From: Marinomonas rhodophyticola
GTDB taxonomy: Bacteria; Pseudomonadota; Gammaproteobacteria; Pseudomonadales; Marinomonadaceae
Length of the DNA: 64,000 nucleotides
Assembly (NCBI RefSeq): GCF_026113935.1
Contig: NZ_JAPEUL010000004.1
Span: forward strand, 682,001-746,000
Direction: 5' to 3'
Position 1 is the stretch's first letter; each line of letters begins with the position of its first letter. Both the position numbers and the translations under genes were made by a program. This document shows, piece after piece, positions 35,983 through 44,201 of this stretch. Under the pieces are notes generated by a model, which was not told the origin of the DNA, ran no database searches, and saw only the letters and a program-made list of their open reading frames with translations.

Positions 35983-36742
35983 CGTCATCAATCAAGAGGC
36001 GCTACGCTATTTAATCGACAAAGATTTAAAGCCAGGCTTTGATTACCGTGACGTTTGGAAAGCGGAACACGGCAACGCATTCACGGTTGCCAAAATGACC
36101 AATGCAGATTTGCTGCTTGATGTGCAGGTTATGGTTGCCGACGCTATTGCTAGCGGACAGACCTTTGCCCAGTTCCGCGATGTACTAAAACCACTACTCG
36201 TTAAAAAGGGATGGTGGGGTATTCAAGAAATGGTCGACCCGCTAACAAACGAAACGCAACCCGTACAGCTTGGTAGTACAGGCCGTATTAAAACCATCTA
36301 CAAAACCAACATGCGTACCGCTCGCGCCGCTGGTCAGTGGGAACGCGCACAACGTACTAAGCGCGTGATGCCTTATCTCATCTATGAACTTGGCCCGTCC
36401 GAGAATCATAGGCACCAGCACGAGAAATGGGCTGGCACTTGCTTACCTATCGACGACCCGTGGTGGAAAACCCACATGACGCCAAACGGCTGGGGTTGTA
36501 AGTGTGGTGTACGCCAAGTGTCTCGAAGTGAATACGAGCAGCTCGTAAAAGATGGCAAGATCAAAACAGAAGCCCCAAACGATGGTACAAAAGAATGGAT
36601 CAACAAACGGACGGGTGAAGTGGAAACACTACCAGCCGGAATTGATCCAGGCTGGAATTACAATCCTGGCATAAACAGAGAACAGGAATTGAAAGACGCC
36701 CTCGCAACCAAAGAAAAAGCCCTGTTTGATCCTACAGAATAA
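35972..36742 (+). CDS. head morphogenesis protein (Mu gp30-like, MuF domain)
   Basis: A 256-aa protein with the phage Mu F-like/SPP1 gp7 domain (VQLGSTGRIKTIYKTNMRTA, AGTCLPIDDPWWKTHMTPNG, GCKCGVRQVS). It is a minor head protein injected or needed for assembly. It is shorter than Mu gp30 (about 430 aa), as in many Mu relatives. Confidence 0.9.
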   Translation: MPDNVINQEALRYLIDKDLKPGFDYRDVWKAEHGNAFTVAKMTNADLLLDVQVMVADAIASGQTFAQFRDVLKPLLVKKGWWGIQEMVDPLTNETQPVQLGSTGRIKTIYKTNMRTARAAGQWERAQRTKRVMPYLIYELGPSENHRHQHEKWAGTCLPIDDPWWKTHMTPNGWGCKCGVRQVSRSEYEQLVKDGKIKTEAPNDGTKEWINKRTGEVETLPAGIDPGWNYNPGINREQELKDALATKEKALFDPTE

Positions 36743-36947
36743 ACAACGAGCCGAACGCCTCAGAACGCGCCTAAGCGATTTAATCACCTAGGCGCAATGT
36801 CACAACGTAAAAAAATGTTTAAACGTTTCTACGAGAAATTAAACACGGTTTAAATGTGGTTTGTGGCATACGATAAAACATAATGCAGATGAAATCGTTT
36901 CGTGGATAATGATCAAGCTCCAATACAAAAAAACAAGTGAGCAAATT
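36743..36947. other. intergenic gap with TTTAAAC-rich repeats
   Basis: The gap of 205 bp has ATGTTTAAACG and AAACACGGTTTAAATG elements. The 13 bp at 36813-36825 (AAATGTTTAAACG) also occurs, inverted, at 20565-20577 beside the repressor gene. It may be the control region of the cargo gene at 36948. Confidence 0.35.
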
Positions 36948-37397
36948 ATGAACAGCGAAAACAAAGTGGAAAATGTATATACGGTTTACTATGGTACCGA
37001 GCCGGAAGCGAGAAACTACTACAAAAAGTGTGGCATGTATTTTGAAAATCCCTTGTTGGTATATGCTAGAAATCCTACAGAGGTCTATCAGTTTGATAGA
37101 TCAGGAAAGCTAAAACTTATTACAACTGAAAAACAAGAGACTGTCTTTGTTGAACAAAACTCTATTTTCTGTTGCATTAAACATCCCCACAAAGATCTGA
37201 ATTTAGAGAGTGCATTGGCAAGGCTTAAGGATTTGTATGAAGAGCTTCATACTTTAGCGCCTATTCATTTACTTACACAGATACACTTCAAAGAACTCCA
37301 GTATTTATATATTTACGTTCAAACAAATGAACGTAAAGTAGACAATGATGATGACTATATAAAAGTACAAAAATGGTTTAGAGAGCTAATATCATAA
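36948..37397 (+). CDS. AT-rich orphan gene inserted among head genes, probable cargo
   Basis: A 149-aa protein of unknown function between the head morphogenesis and protease genes. It is AT-rich and not part of the Mu core set, so it is a probable moron. The middle contains VYTVYYGTEPEARNYYKKCG and FCCIKHPHKDLNLESALARL; no motif is recognised. ATG 36948 is the preferred start (GTGAG upstream); the same frame is open from 36861. It could act in the lysogen, e.g. against other phages, but nothing in the sequence proves it. Confidence 0.6.
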   Translation: MNSENKVENVYTVYYGTEPEARNYYKKCGMYFENPLLVYARNPTEVYQFDRSGKLKLITTEKQETVFVEQNSIFCCIKHPHKDLNLESALARLKDLYEELHTLAPIHLLTQIHFKELQYLYIYVQTNERKVDNDDDYIKVQKWFRELIS

Positions 37398-37444
37398 ATT
37401 GAACAACAGACGTTATTTCTAGTTAATCCTTCCTCTCTCATAAG

Positions 37445-37475
37445 CTGACTCCAATAGATAAATTTTTGGAGTCAG
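37445..37475 (+). promoter_or_regulatory. hairpin that pairs with the protease ribosome site
   Basis: CTGACTCCAA (37445-37454) pairs perfectly with TTGGAGTCAG (37466-37475). The right arm contains GGAG, the likely Shine-Dalgarno of the gene starting at 37480. The stem could mask it and set the timing or amount of scaffold/protease. Confidence 0.6.
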
Positions 37476-37479
37476 TTCA

Positions 37480-38451
37480 ATGTCGCAAGTCGCACTCACC
37501 GCTTTATGTTTCCAAATGCCTCAGTTCGTTCAAAGCGAGGAAAAGGATTCTGACATTCAGTGGTTACCAATGATTCCAGCGGGTACCGCTGAGGGTCGCG
37601 ATGGTCGCAAGTGGTTTAACAACAATCCTGATGCAGTGGTTGCCGCGTTCGACTCTAAGCTTCCTTTTGATGTGGAGCACTCAACAGAAATCAAAGGCCC
37701 TCAGGGCGAAGACGCCGATGCTTACGGCTGGATCGTCGCGCTAGAAAACCGCAATGGTGAAATCTGGGCAGGTGTCGAGTGGAATGATAACGGCATCTAT
37801 AAGATCAAAGACAAGCGCTATGGTTTCTATTCCCCCGCATTTAGCTATGACGACAAAGGCAACATCGTTGCGATGAGCAGCGCAGGCCTAACAAACAAAC
37901 CGAACTTTAGAGTTCCCGCCTTAAACCGTTCTGAAAACAAAGAGGATACAACCATGCCGTTGCCTAAAGCATTGGCCGATGCACTCGCATTGCCAGAAAA
38001 CGCCACCGAGCAAGACGCAGTCACCGCTATTGGTGCGCTGAAGTCTGCTGAACAGATCGCGCTGAATCGTGCGGCTCAACCTGATCTCACCAAGTTTGTA
38101 CCGAACGACACGTATGAAATTGCGCTGAATCGTGCCACGGCGGCTGAAGCGTCTTTGAAGGAAATCGAAGACAAAGAAACAGAAGCGCTGGTAGATGTGG
38201 CGATTGCTGCTGGCAAAGTCGCCCCAGCGAATAAAGAAATGTATGTTGCGCTTTGTCGTACTGAAGGTGGGCGTGAAAAGTTTGAAAAGTTCGCTGAGAC
38301 AGCGCCGAAGATCGTTGACGCTAAGCCAAAGAAAGTACCAACCCAGCAACAAAGCGAAGAGCTAACCAAGGATGAAATCGCTTTGTGCCGTCAGATGGGC
38401 GTCAGCGAAGAATCGTGGAAAGCAAACCGCCACCATAAAGCAACTTATTAA
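37480..38451 (+). CDS. phage head protease/scaffold (Mu gpI-like)
   Basis: A 323-aa protein with an N-terminal prohead protease-like domain (WLPMIPAGTAEGRDGRKW, FDVEHSTEIKGPQGEDADAY, GWIVAL) and a C-terminal helical scaffold. In Mu the shorter overlapping product (gpZ) is the scaffold; an internal ATG at about 37954 in KEDTTMPLPKALADAL could serve the same purpose. The start is partly hidden in the hairpin at 37445-37475. Confidence 0.9.
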   Translation: MSQVALTALCFQMPQFVQSEEKDSDIQWLPMIPAGTAEGRDGRKWFNNNPDAVVAAFDSKLPFDVEHSTEIKGPQGEDADAYGWIVALENRNGEIWAGVEWNDNGIYKIKDKRYGFYSPAFSYDDKGNIVAMSSAGLTNKPNFRVPALNRSENKEDTTMPLPKALADALALPENATEQDAVTAIGALKSAEQIALNRAAQPDLTKFVPNDTYEIALNRATAAEASLKEIEDKETEALVDVAIAAGKVAPANKEMYVALCRTEGGREKFEKFAETAPKIVDAKPKKVPTQQQSEELTKDEIALCRQMGVSEESWKANRHHKATY

Positions 38452-38464
38452 TTGGAGTTAGATC

Positions 38465-39361
38465 ATGCCTTTTACTGAAGCACAAGTTATTGAAGCGTTA
38501 ACCGTCGGCTCCAATGCCGCGTTTACCGAGGGTCTGGGGCTAGTTTCTCCAAAATGGGACAAGATCGCAAGTAAGGTTCCAAGTACTGGCAGCTCAGAGT
38601 TTTATGGCTGGCTTGAAGACCTTCCAGAGATTAAGGAATGGGTCACTGAACGTCAGTTAAAAGAGCTGGCGAGTCATGGATATTCCATCCCAAACAAAAC
38701 TTACGAAGCGTCTATCAAAATTAAGCGTGATGATTTAGAAGACGACAAAATCGGCAAGTACGCGATCATTGCTAAATCATGGGGGCGTAACACTGCGATC
38801 TTCCCAGACAAGCATTCGTTCCCGCTGTTAGCAGCTGGTTTTACTACGCTTTGCCATGACGGACAGAATTTCTTTGATACCGATCACCCACTTGGTGATA
38901 CAGGCGATACCTATTCAAACGTGATCGGCGATCCGGCAACGGATACGGGCGAACCCTGGTTTGTTTTTGATAACACTCAGATTCTGTTACCCGTAATTTA
39001 CCAAGATCGCCGCCCTCTGAAATTAGAATTCATGGGCGCAACGTCTGAGTACGCATGGTTCAACAACATGGTTGCCCAGGGCGTCGATGGCCGTGCGGGA
39101 TTTGGTTTTAGCTTCCCGCAGATGTGTGTGGGTTCTAAAGCACCGCTAACAGAAGCCAACTACATTGCAGCGAAAAAGCTTTTAGCTGACATGCTTAGCG
39201 TAAACGGCAAGCCACTTGGTACAGAAGCAAAAGTCCTTACCGTTGGTACTGCAAACGATGCAGTCGCTAAGAAACTGATTCTTACGCAGCTGGTAAATGG
39301 TGGCGATACCAACGTCTATTACAACGATGTGGAAGTTGTAGTGAGTTCATTCATCAAGTAA
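38465..39361 (+). CDS. major head protein (Mu gpT-like)
   Basis: A 298-aa capsid subunit of the Mu gpT family. TGSSEFYGWLEDLPEIKEW, KIKRDDLEDDKIGKY, FPDKHSFPLL and FFDTDHPL are characteristic. It is 14 bp from the protease gene and is followed by a terminator, as expected for a highly expressed gene. Confidence 0.95.
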   Translation: MPFTEAQVIEALTVGSNAAFTEGLGLVSPKWDKIASKVPSTGSSEFYGWLEDLPEIKEWVTERQLKELASHGYSIPNKTYEASIKIKRDDLEDDKIGKYAIIAKSWGRNTAIFPDKHSFPLLAAGFTTLCHDGQNFFDTDHPLGDTGDTYSNVIGDPATDTGEPWFVFDNTQILLPVIYQDRRPLKLEFMGATSEYAWFNNMVAQGVDGRAGFGFSFPQMCVGSKAPLTEANYIAAKKLLADMLSVNGKPLGTEAKVLTVGTANDAVAKKLILTQLVNGGDTNVYYNDVEVVVSSFIK

Positions 39362-39384
39362 GTCGTTGATCAACTAAGCCAATC

Positions 39385-39415
39385 AAAAATGGCGGTTCAA
39401 TGCGCCGCCATTTTT
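39385..39415 (+). terminator. intrinsic terminator after the major head gene
   Basis: AAAAATGGCGG and CCGCCATTTTT form an 11-bp perfect stem with a 9-nt loop ending in T5. The next gene starts 19 bp later. Confidence 0.88.
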
Positions 39416-39434
39416 AAAAAAACAGGAGTTTTTC

Positions 39435-40088
39435 GTGAGTGAAGCAACTAACAAAACCGCAGCAGCTAAAGCAAAGCGCAATGCAACAGCTACAAAAACA
39501 GTGGCTAAAGGTGCTACCGAGCAAGCAACGGAAGCCAAACCGGACGCGGCTATGAAAGTAGACGAAACCAAACCAACCGAGTCTACGCCAGAGACCCCGT
39601 CTACGGGTGAGGCCGACAAGCTGGAGCAATCAGATGCTGAGAAGGCAGACTCGAAAATTGAAGGAAAGAATAACGATGGTGAACTCAATAAAGAATCTAT
39701 TGGTGCTGATGGAGCTGGTGCTGATTTGGGCGCTAATGCCACAGGAAATGATGGCTCACAGAATAGTGTTGCTAGTAGTGACGTTGTCATTAATGGCGCT
39801 AGTGATAATGCCAGTTCCGCAGCATTGGGAGAACACTTTAAAGGCGCGTTTGTCGTCACTGCGAAAACTGACGTGGGCTTTTGGCGTTCGGGTGTCAAGT
39901 TCAAACGCTTGGAAAAGACCTTGGTACTGGTGCTGGCAGAAGACGAAAGCGCGATTGATGACGTGGAAATCGTGGGTTACGAGTCGTCTCAAGTTGTTTG
40001 TCTCTCAGCTGCCAAGGCAAAGCGTATTTACAACGAAAAGAACCTCGTCGTAACCGAGATTGATCTCGACGAACTGAAAGTGAAATAG
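39435..40088 (+). CDS. Mu gp35-like (FluMu/HI1506-type) protein
   Basis: A 217-aa protein. The first ~130 residues are low-complexity, rich in Ala, Thr, Glu and Lys (TKTVAKGATEQATEAKPDA) and then Gly/Asn; the last 85 residues are the conserved domain (GAFVVTAKTDVGFWRSGVKF; LSAAKAKRIYNEKNLVV). It belongs to the head genes of Mu-like phages and may be a minor head or decoration protein. GTG 39435 has AGGAG upstream. Confidence 0.82.
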   Translation: MSEATNKTAAAKAKRNATATKTVAKGATEQATEAKPDAAMKVDETKPTESTPETPSTGEADKLEQSDAEKADSKIEGKNNDGELNKESIGADGAGADLGANATGNDGSQNSVASSDVVINGASDNASSAALGEHFKGAFVVTAKTDVGFWRSGVKFKRLEKTLVLVLAEDESAIDDVEIVGYESSQVVCLSAAKAKRIYNEKNLVVTEIDLDELKVK

Positions 40089-40096
40089 GAAAACCA

Positions 40097-40531
40097 ATGG
40101 CCACTTACGCAACCAAGCAAGACTTATTAGATCGTGATAGCAGCATGGTATGGAACCTCGCTATCGATAGAAACACTGACGATCTAAACGACACGGCTAT
40201 CGACGAAGCATTAGAGCAAGCGGATGACGAGATCAATTCATACCTCGCCCGCCGCTATGTTTTGCCGCTTGAGACGGTACCAAGTTTGTTGGGTAAGTTG
40301 GCCATTACTATAAGTTTTTATTGGCTGGCTGACAGAGATCAGCAAGCCACAAATATGATGACCGAGCGCTATAACTCGGCATTAAAAACACTGAAAGAGA
40401 TTTCAAATGGTCAGCGTGAATTAGGTTTGCCAACGCTGGAAACCCCGACCGAAGGCGCGGTGGGTAAAGTGGAACTCATTCAAGACGGTGAACGTTTGTT
40501 CACTCGTAAGTCATTGGGCGGGATTCTGTAA
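40097..40531 (+). CDS. DUF1320 protein (Mu gp36-like)
   Basis: A 144-aa DUF1320 protein, the head-tail connector-type protein of Mu-like phages. ALEQADDEINSYLARRYVLP and TISFYWLADRDQQA are diagnostic. The helical fold is like gp6-type adaptors. Confidence 0.92.
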   Translation: MATYATKQDLLDRDSSMVWNLAIDRNTDDLNDTAIDEALEQADDEINSYLARRYVLPLETVPSLLGKLAITISFYWLADRDQQATNMMTERYNSALKTLKEISNGQRELGLPTLETPTEGAVGKVELIQDGERLFTRKSLGGIL

Positions 40532-40534
40532 ATC

Positions 40535-41086
40535 ATGGGTATCTCTGTTCAAGTTCGCGGCCAAGAAGAGCTGGCACGTTATCAGCGAATGATAGACGCG
40601 CTAGGCAATCCAGCGCACAAACGTGAGTTGTTAGAAACCATTGGTGCCGTCGCAGAGAGCCAAACACGCCGACGCATTAGCACAGAGAAAACCGCACCGG
40701 ATGGAACACCCTGGCAAGCCTGGTCAGCAAGCTACGCGAAAACGCGCCATGGCAATCAGTCTCTGTTGCAAGGCGATGGTGACCTGCTGGATTCAATTCA
40801 ATACCAGGTCAAAGGCAGCAAAGTACACGTAGGTTCGCCATTGCCATACGCCAGAACGATCCAAGATGGTTTTGATGGGCCTGTCAGTATATCGGCTCAT
40901 AACCGACGCATTACACAAGCGTTTGGTAAGGCGCTCAAGTTCCCAGTGAATCAAACGGTCAGCGCATTCACTCGCGCGATGAACATGCCGAAGCGCGAAT
41001 TTTTAGGATTGAGCGGCAGTAACAAAACCGAGCTGCTTGATACCGTTGGCGATTTTTGGAATGGAGTTTTAAGCGATGCGTCCTGA
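40535..41086 (+). CDS. virion morphogenesis protein (Mu gpG-like)
   Basis: A 183-aa protein of the phage virion morphogenesis family (Mu G, tail completion). Conserved parts are RRISTEKTAPDGTPWQAWS, LLQGDGDLLDSIQY, VGSPLPYARTIQDG and PKREFLGLS. It is needed to join or finish tails. Confidence 0.92.
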   Translation: MGISVQVRGQEELARYQRMIDALGNPAHKRELLETIGAVAESQTRRRISTEKTAPDGTPWQAWSASYAKTRHGNQSLLQGDGDLLDSIQYQVKGSKVHVGSPLPYARTIQDGFDGPVSISAHNRRITQAFGKALKFPVNQTVSAFTRAMNMPKREFLGLSGSNKTELLDTVGDFWNGVLSDAS

Positions 41087-41663
41087 TTTTGTGACAACAG
41101 GCTCAACGGTCTACGCCGTCAATGAGATCGTCAGCTATCTAACGCCAAAGCTGACAGGCAACGAAGACGACATTGATAAAGTGTCAGAAATTACACGTCA
41201 CGTTGGGCGCTTTGATAAGCCCGACGAGATTAAGAATTGGATGAGTCGAAAAGATGGCGGTATTCGCATTGCCGCTCTACGTGTTCGCAATATCGATCAG
41301 TCAGCCGGACAGATGACGGGGGATGTGGATTTAGTAGCTTATGTGTTTTGTACCGAGCAGTTCGGCTACTCACGCGACCAGCGCGCGGAAGTGATCGCGG
41401 GGCGATTAGCAAAGTTGCTGTTAGCAAACAAAGGTGTACCCACTGCGAACAAGAAAGCCGAAAGCTTAAACATGGACAACTTGTACAGCGGTGATGTAGA
41501 CGGCTTAGGCCTTGCCATTTGGTCAGTCAGCTGGACACAAAACTGGGTGCTAGACAAACCCATTACCGCCGCAGACCTAGACGACTTTGTAACTATGTAT
41601 GCCACGGCAGAGATTGCCGATGGTGCGCCAACAATGGACAGCGACATTACTCTTGATCAGTAA
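41076..41663 (+). CDS. DUF1834 protein (Mu gp37-like)
   Basis: A 195-aa protein of the DUF1834 family, in the tail-terminator position of Mu-like phages. RVRNIDQSAGQMTGDVDLVA and WSVSWTQNWVL support it. It starts within the end of the virion morphogenesis gene. Confidence 0.85.
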   Translation: MRPDFVTTGSTVYAVNEIVSYLTPKLTGNEDDIDKVSEITRHVGRFDKPDEIKNWMSRKDGGIRIAALRVRNIDQSAGQMTGDVDLVAYVFCTEQFGYSRDQRAEVIAGRLAKLLLANKGVPTANKKAESLNMDNLYSGDVDGLGLAIWSVSWTQNWVLDKPITAADLDDFVTMYATAEIADGAPTMDSDITLDQ

Positions 41664-41693
41664 ATAAATTGACCAGCAAACAGGACTAACAAA

Positions 41694-41882
41694 ATGAGCA
41701 CTCAAGAAATGATCACGATCAAACCCGCGAAAGCTGGCGTGAACGTACTCAAGCCAGACGGCACACATTTAGCGAATGATGGCGAGACTGTAAAGCGATC
41801 GGCTTTTTGGGTTCGTCGTCTATCTGATGGCGATATCGCTATCGTACAGCAAGCGAAAACCGCTGCTAAGAAAGGAGAGTAA
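41694..41882 (+). CDS. DUF2635 protein (Mu gp38-like)
   Basis: A 62-aa protein of the DUF2635 family, always just before the sheath gene. MITIKPAKAGVNVLKPDGTH and SAFWVRRLSDGDI are its typical signature. Function unknown. Confidence 0.9.
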   Translation: MSTQEMITIKPAKAGVNVLKPDGTHLANDGETVKRSAFWVRRLSDGDIAIVQQAKTAAKKGE

Positions 41883-41884
41883 CT

Positions 41885-43354
41885 ATGCCACTTGGTAATA
41901 TTCCAGAAGACATTTACGTACCGCTCGTTTACATCGATATCGATAACAGCGGCGCACTAACAGGTACGCCAACGCTGGTAAACAAAGTGCTCATTATAGG
42001 CCAGCAGCTGGCGAGTGGCACGGCTACAGCGCTAGACACTCGTCGCATCGGCACGTCTGAGGCAGACATGGACAACGCTTATGGCAAAGGCTCTATGCTG
42101 GCGAAGATGCTAAAGCGATTTCGCAAGATCAACCCATCAACAGATATGTATGCACTTGGTGTCGCGGATCTGACAGGCTCAGCCGCTACTGCAACCATTA
42201 CGGTCACGGTGGGTACAGCGAGCGCGGGTATTGTTGCCTTGTTGATCGACGGTGTGAGCATGCAAGTCGCGGTAAAAGCTGGCGACGATGCCACAGTGAT
42301 TGCGACCTCTATCGTTGCCGCCGTTACAGCTAAAACCGATTTGCCTATTACCGCATCCGCTGCCGCTGGAGTGGTCACACTGACATGCAAATGGAAAGGC
42401 GAAACGGGTAACGATATTGATGTGCGTTACAACTACTACGATGGCGAGCTTCTAGCTAAAGGTGTAACGGTAACAACTACAGCTATGACGGGCGGTGCGG
42501 GTACGCCAGACATCAGCGCTATCGTCGCCGCGATTCCTGACGAATGGTACAACCATATCGTTATTCCATATTCAGACACACAAAGCTTAAACGGTTTGCG
42601 TGATGAGCTGGTTGATCGATACGGCCCACTGAAGATGATGGAAGGTACTGCGTACACAGCAATGCGCGGCACGTTTTCAGAAACCAGCACATGGGGCGAA
42701 GGTCGAAACGATTACCTGATTACCTGCATGGGTACCAACAAATCACCAAGTTCGCCTTGGGACTTTGCCGCCGCTTATGGTGCGCGTGCTAGCTACTCGC
42801 TGGCGATTGATCCAGCGCGCCCACTGCAAACCCTCGTGTTAACAGGCATTTTACCGCCTGCAAAGACAGACCGTTGGGACTGGACAGAGCGCAACTTGCT
42901 ATTACAAAGCGGTGTTGCCACTTACATGGTAACGGCGGGTGACGAAGTGGCCATCGAGCGTGAAGTCAGCACATATAAAGTCAACAGCTATGGCGATCCT
43001 GATCCTAGTTACTTGGATATCACCACGCCAGCAACACTTGGCTACCTGCGCTATTCCTTGAAAGCCATGGTGACGAATCGCTTCCCTCGCCACAAATTGG
43101 CGGGTGACGATGTGCTTGATTTTATCGATCCAGGTCAACCGATTGTTACTCCAAAAATCATGCGTAACGCAATCATTGAGCAAGCACGTATCGATTGGGT
43201 GCCAAAGGGTTTGATGGAAGATATGGAAGGCTTCAAAGCGTCACTGTCTGTCTATCGTGATGAGTCGAATAAGAACCGCCTCAACTGCGTATGGAAACCA
43301 GACATCGTGAATCAGTTGCGCGTATTCGCGGCACTCACTCAGTTCAAGCTATAA
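41885..43354 (+). CDS. tail sheath protein (Mu gpL-like)
   Basis: A 489-aa contractile tail sheath subunit. NIPEDIYVPLVYIDIDNSGA, KVLIIGQQL and the C-terminal WKPDIVNQLRVFAALTQFKL are typical. It marks the phage as a myovirus-type, Mu-like virion. It is directly followed by the tube gene. Confidence 0.95.
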   Translation: MPLGNIPEDIYVPLVYIDIDNSGALTGTPTLVNKVLIIGQQLASGTATALDTRRIGTSEADMDNAYGKGSMLAKMLKRFRKINPSTDMYALGVADLTGSAATATITVTVGTASAGIVALLIDGVSMQVAVKAGDDATVIATSIVAAVTAKTDLPITASAAAGVVTLTCKWKGETGNDIDVRYNYYDGELLAKGVTVTTTAMTGGAGTPDISAIVAAIPDEWYNHIVIPYSDTQSLNGLRDELVDRYGPLKMMEGTAYTAMRGTFSETSTWGEGRNDYLITCMGTNKSPSSPWDFAAAYGARASYSLAIDPARPLQTLVLTGILPPAKTDRWDWTERNLLLQSGVATYMVTAGDEVAIEREVSTYKVNSYGDPDPSYLDITTPATLGYLRYSLKAMVTNRFPRHKLAGDDVLDFIDPGQPIVTPKIMRNAIIEQARIDWVPKGLMEDMEGFKASLSVYRDESNKNRLNCVWKPDIVNQLRVFAALTQFKL

Positions 43355-43367
43355 GGGGTAATTCAAT

Positions 43368-43717
43368 ATGGCTATTTTAGGCAGCGCGGTAATTCGTGCA
43401 AACAGCAAGCAGTTAAAAACCAAGCCAGGCACTGTGTTTAGTCCGGTGGCTACACCTCTACCGAACATGCAGGTCCAAATAAGATTTGGGGGTTTTCGAA
43501 AACATTCGTTAAGCCAACCATGCAGGTCACTATCGTGGCGGATGAAGATGTTGATCTGATGGAGATTAACGCCATGACGAACGTGACGTTAACGTTTGAA
43601 GGTGACAATGGGCTTAATTACATGATGACGGGCTGTGAGCCGCAAGAGCCATTTTCAATGACCGATGCGGGCGAGATCACTGGCACGTTTCATGGTATGA
43701 AGGCGGAGAAAGTCTAA
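43368..43717 (+). pseudogene. tail tube protein (Mu gpM-like), frameshifted
   Basis: Inner tail tube, about 116 aa. The frame breaks at the CCGG near 43441-43446. Adding one base gives VFSPGGYTSTEHAGPNKIWG, then KPTMQVTIVADEDVDLMEIN and the rest, as expected for the family. The gene end overlaps the next start. A sequence error is likely because the virion cannot form without it. Confidence 0.9.
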
Positions 43718-44193
43718 TGGCCATCATGACGTTTGATCTCATTCATGGCTTCAAAGTGGGCGAATCGATACACACGGAAGTGGGTCTTCGTAAGCTAGCA
43801 ACGGGCGACTATATAGACGCTCAGTTAGCTGCTGAGAAAGCTGTTGTGCAAAACGGTAAAGCGCTGGCTTATACATCTGACGTGCTCTTGGGGCTTGAAT
43901 TACTGTGTCGTCAAGTTGAATACATAGGCTCTGTTCAAGGCCCGTTCACGATTAAAGATTTTCGTAAATTAGAGCCTGAAGATTTTCAGTTGATTCAAGA
44001 AGAATCTGAAAATCTGGACAATCAGCTGGCCGAGGCGCTAGCACAGCGGGGCGATCTGGCGGGGATGGGTGATGTTTGCGAACAACTCACCTGGGCGCTT
44101 AGCGCCCGCATCCCCATTGAAACTACTCGCAAAATGACATTCGACAAGCTGCTTAAATGCGCTGACTTTTTTAGACCTAAAAACCAGAAATAG
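43717..44193 (+). CDS. tail assembly chaperone (Mu gp41-like)
   Basis: A 158-aa protein between tube and tape measure genes. LELLCRQVEYIGSVQGPFTI and LEPEDFQLIQEE are typical of the Mu gp41 family, which folds and guides the tape measure. In Mu this gene makes a second product by ribosomal frameshift; I do not see a clear slip site here. Confidence 0.85.
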   Translation: MAIMTFDLIHGFKVGESIHTEVGLRKLATGDYIDAQLAAEKAVVQNGKALAYTSDVLLGLELLCRQVEYIGSVQGPFTIKDFRKLEPEDFQLIQEESENLDNQLAEALAQRGDLAGMGDVCEQLTWALSARIPIETTRKMTFDKLLKCADFFRPKNQK

Positions 44194-44201
44194 AGAATCC
44201 C

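Noticed and set aside
39383-39904. 173-codon minus-strand frame rich in Ser and Ala
   Set aside because: Mirror of the low-complexity gp35-like gene; it also runs through a terminator.
43717-44193. Programmed frameshift in the tail chaperone gene as in Mu
   Set aside because: No convincing slippery site near the 3' end was found, and the many sequence errors make any shift here unreliable.
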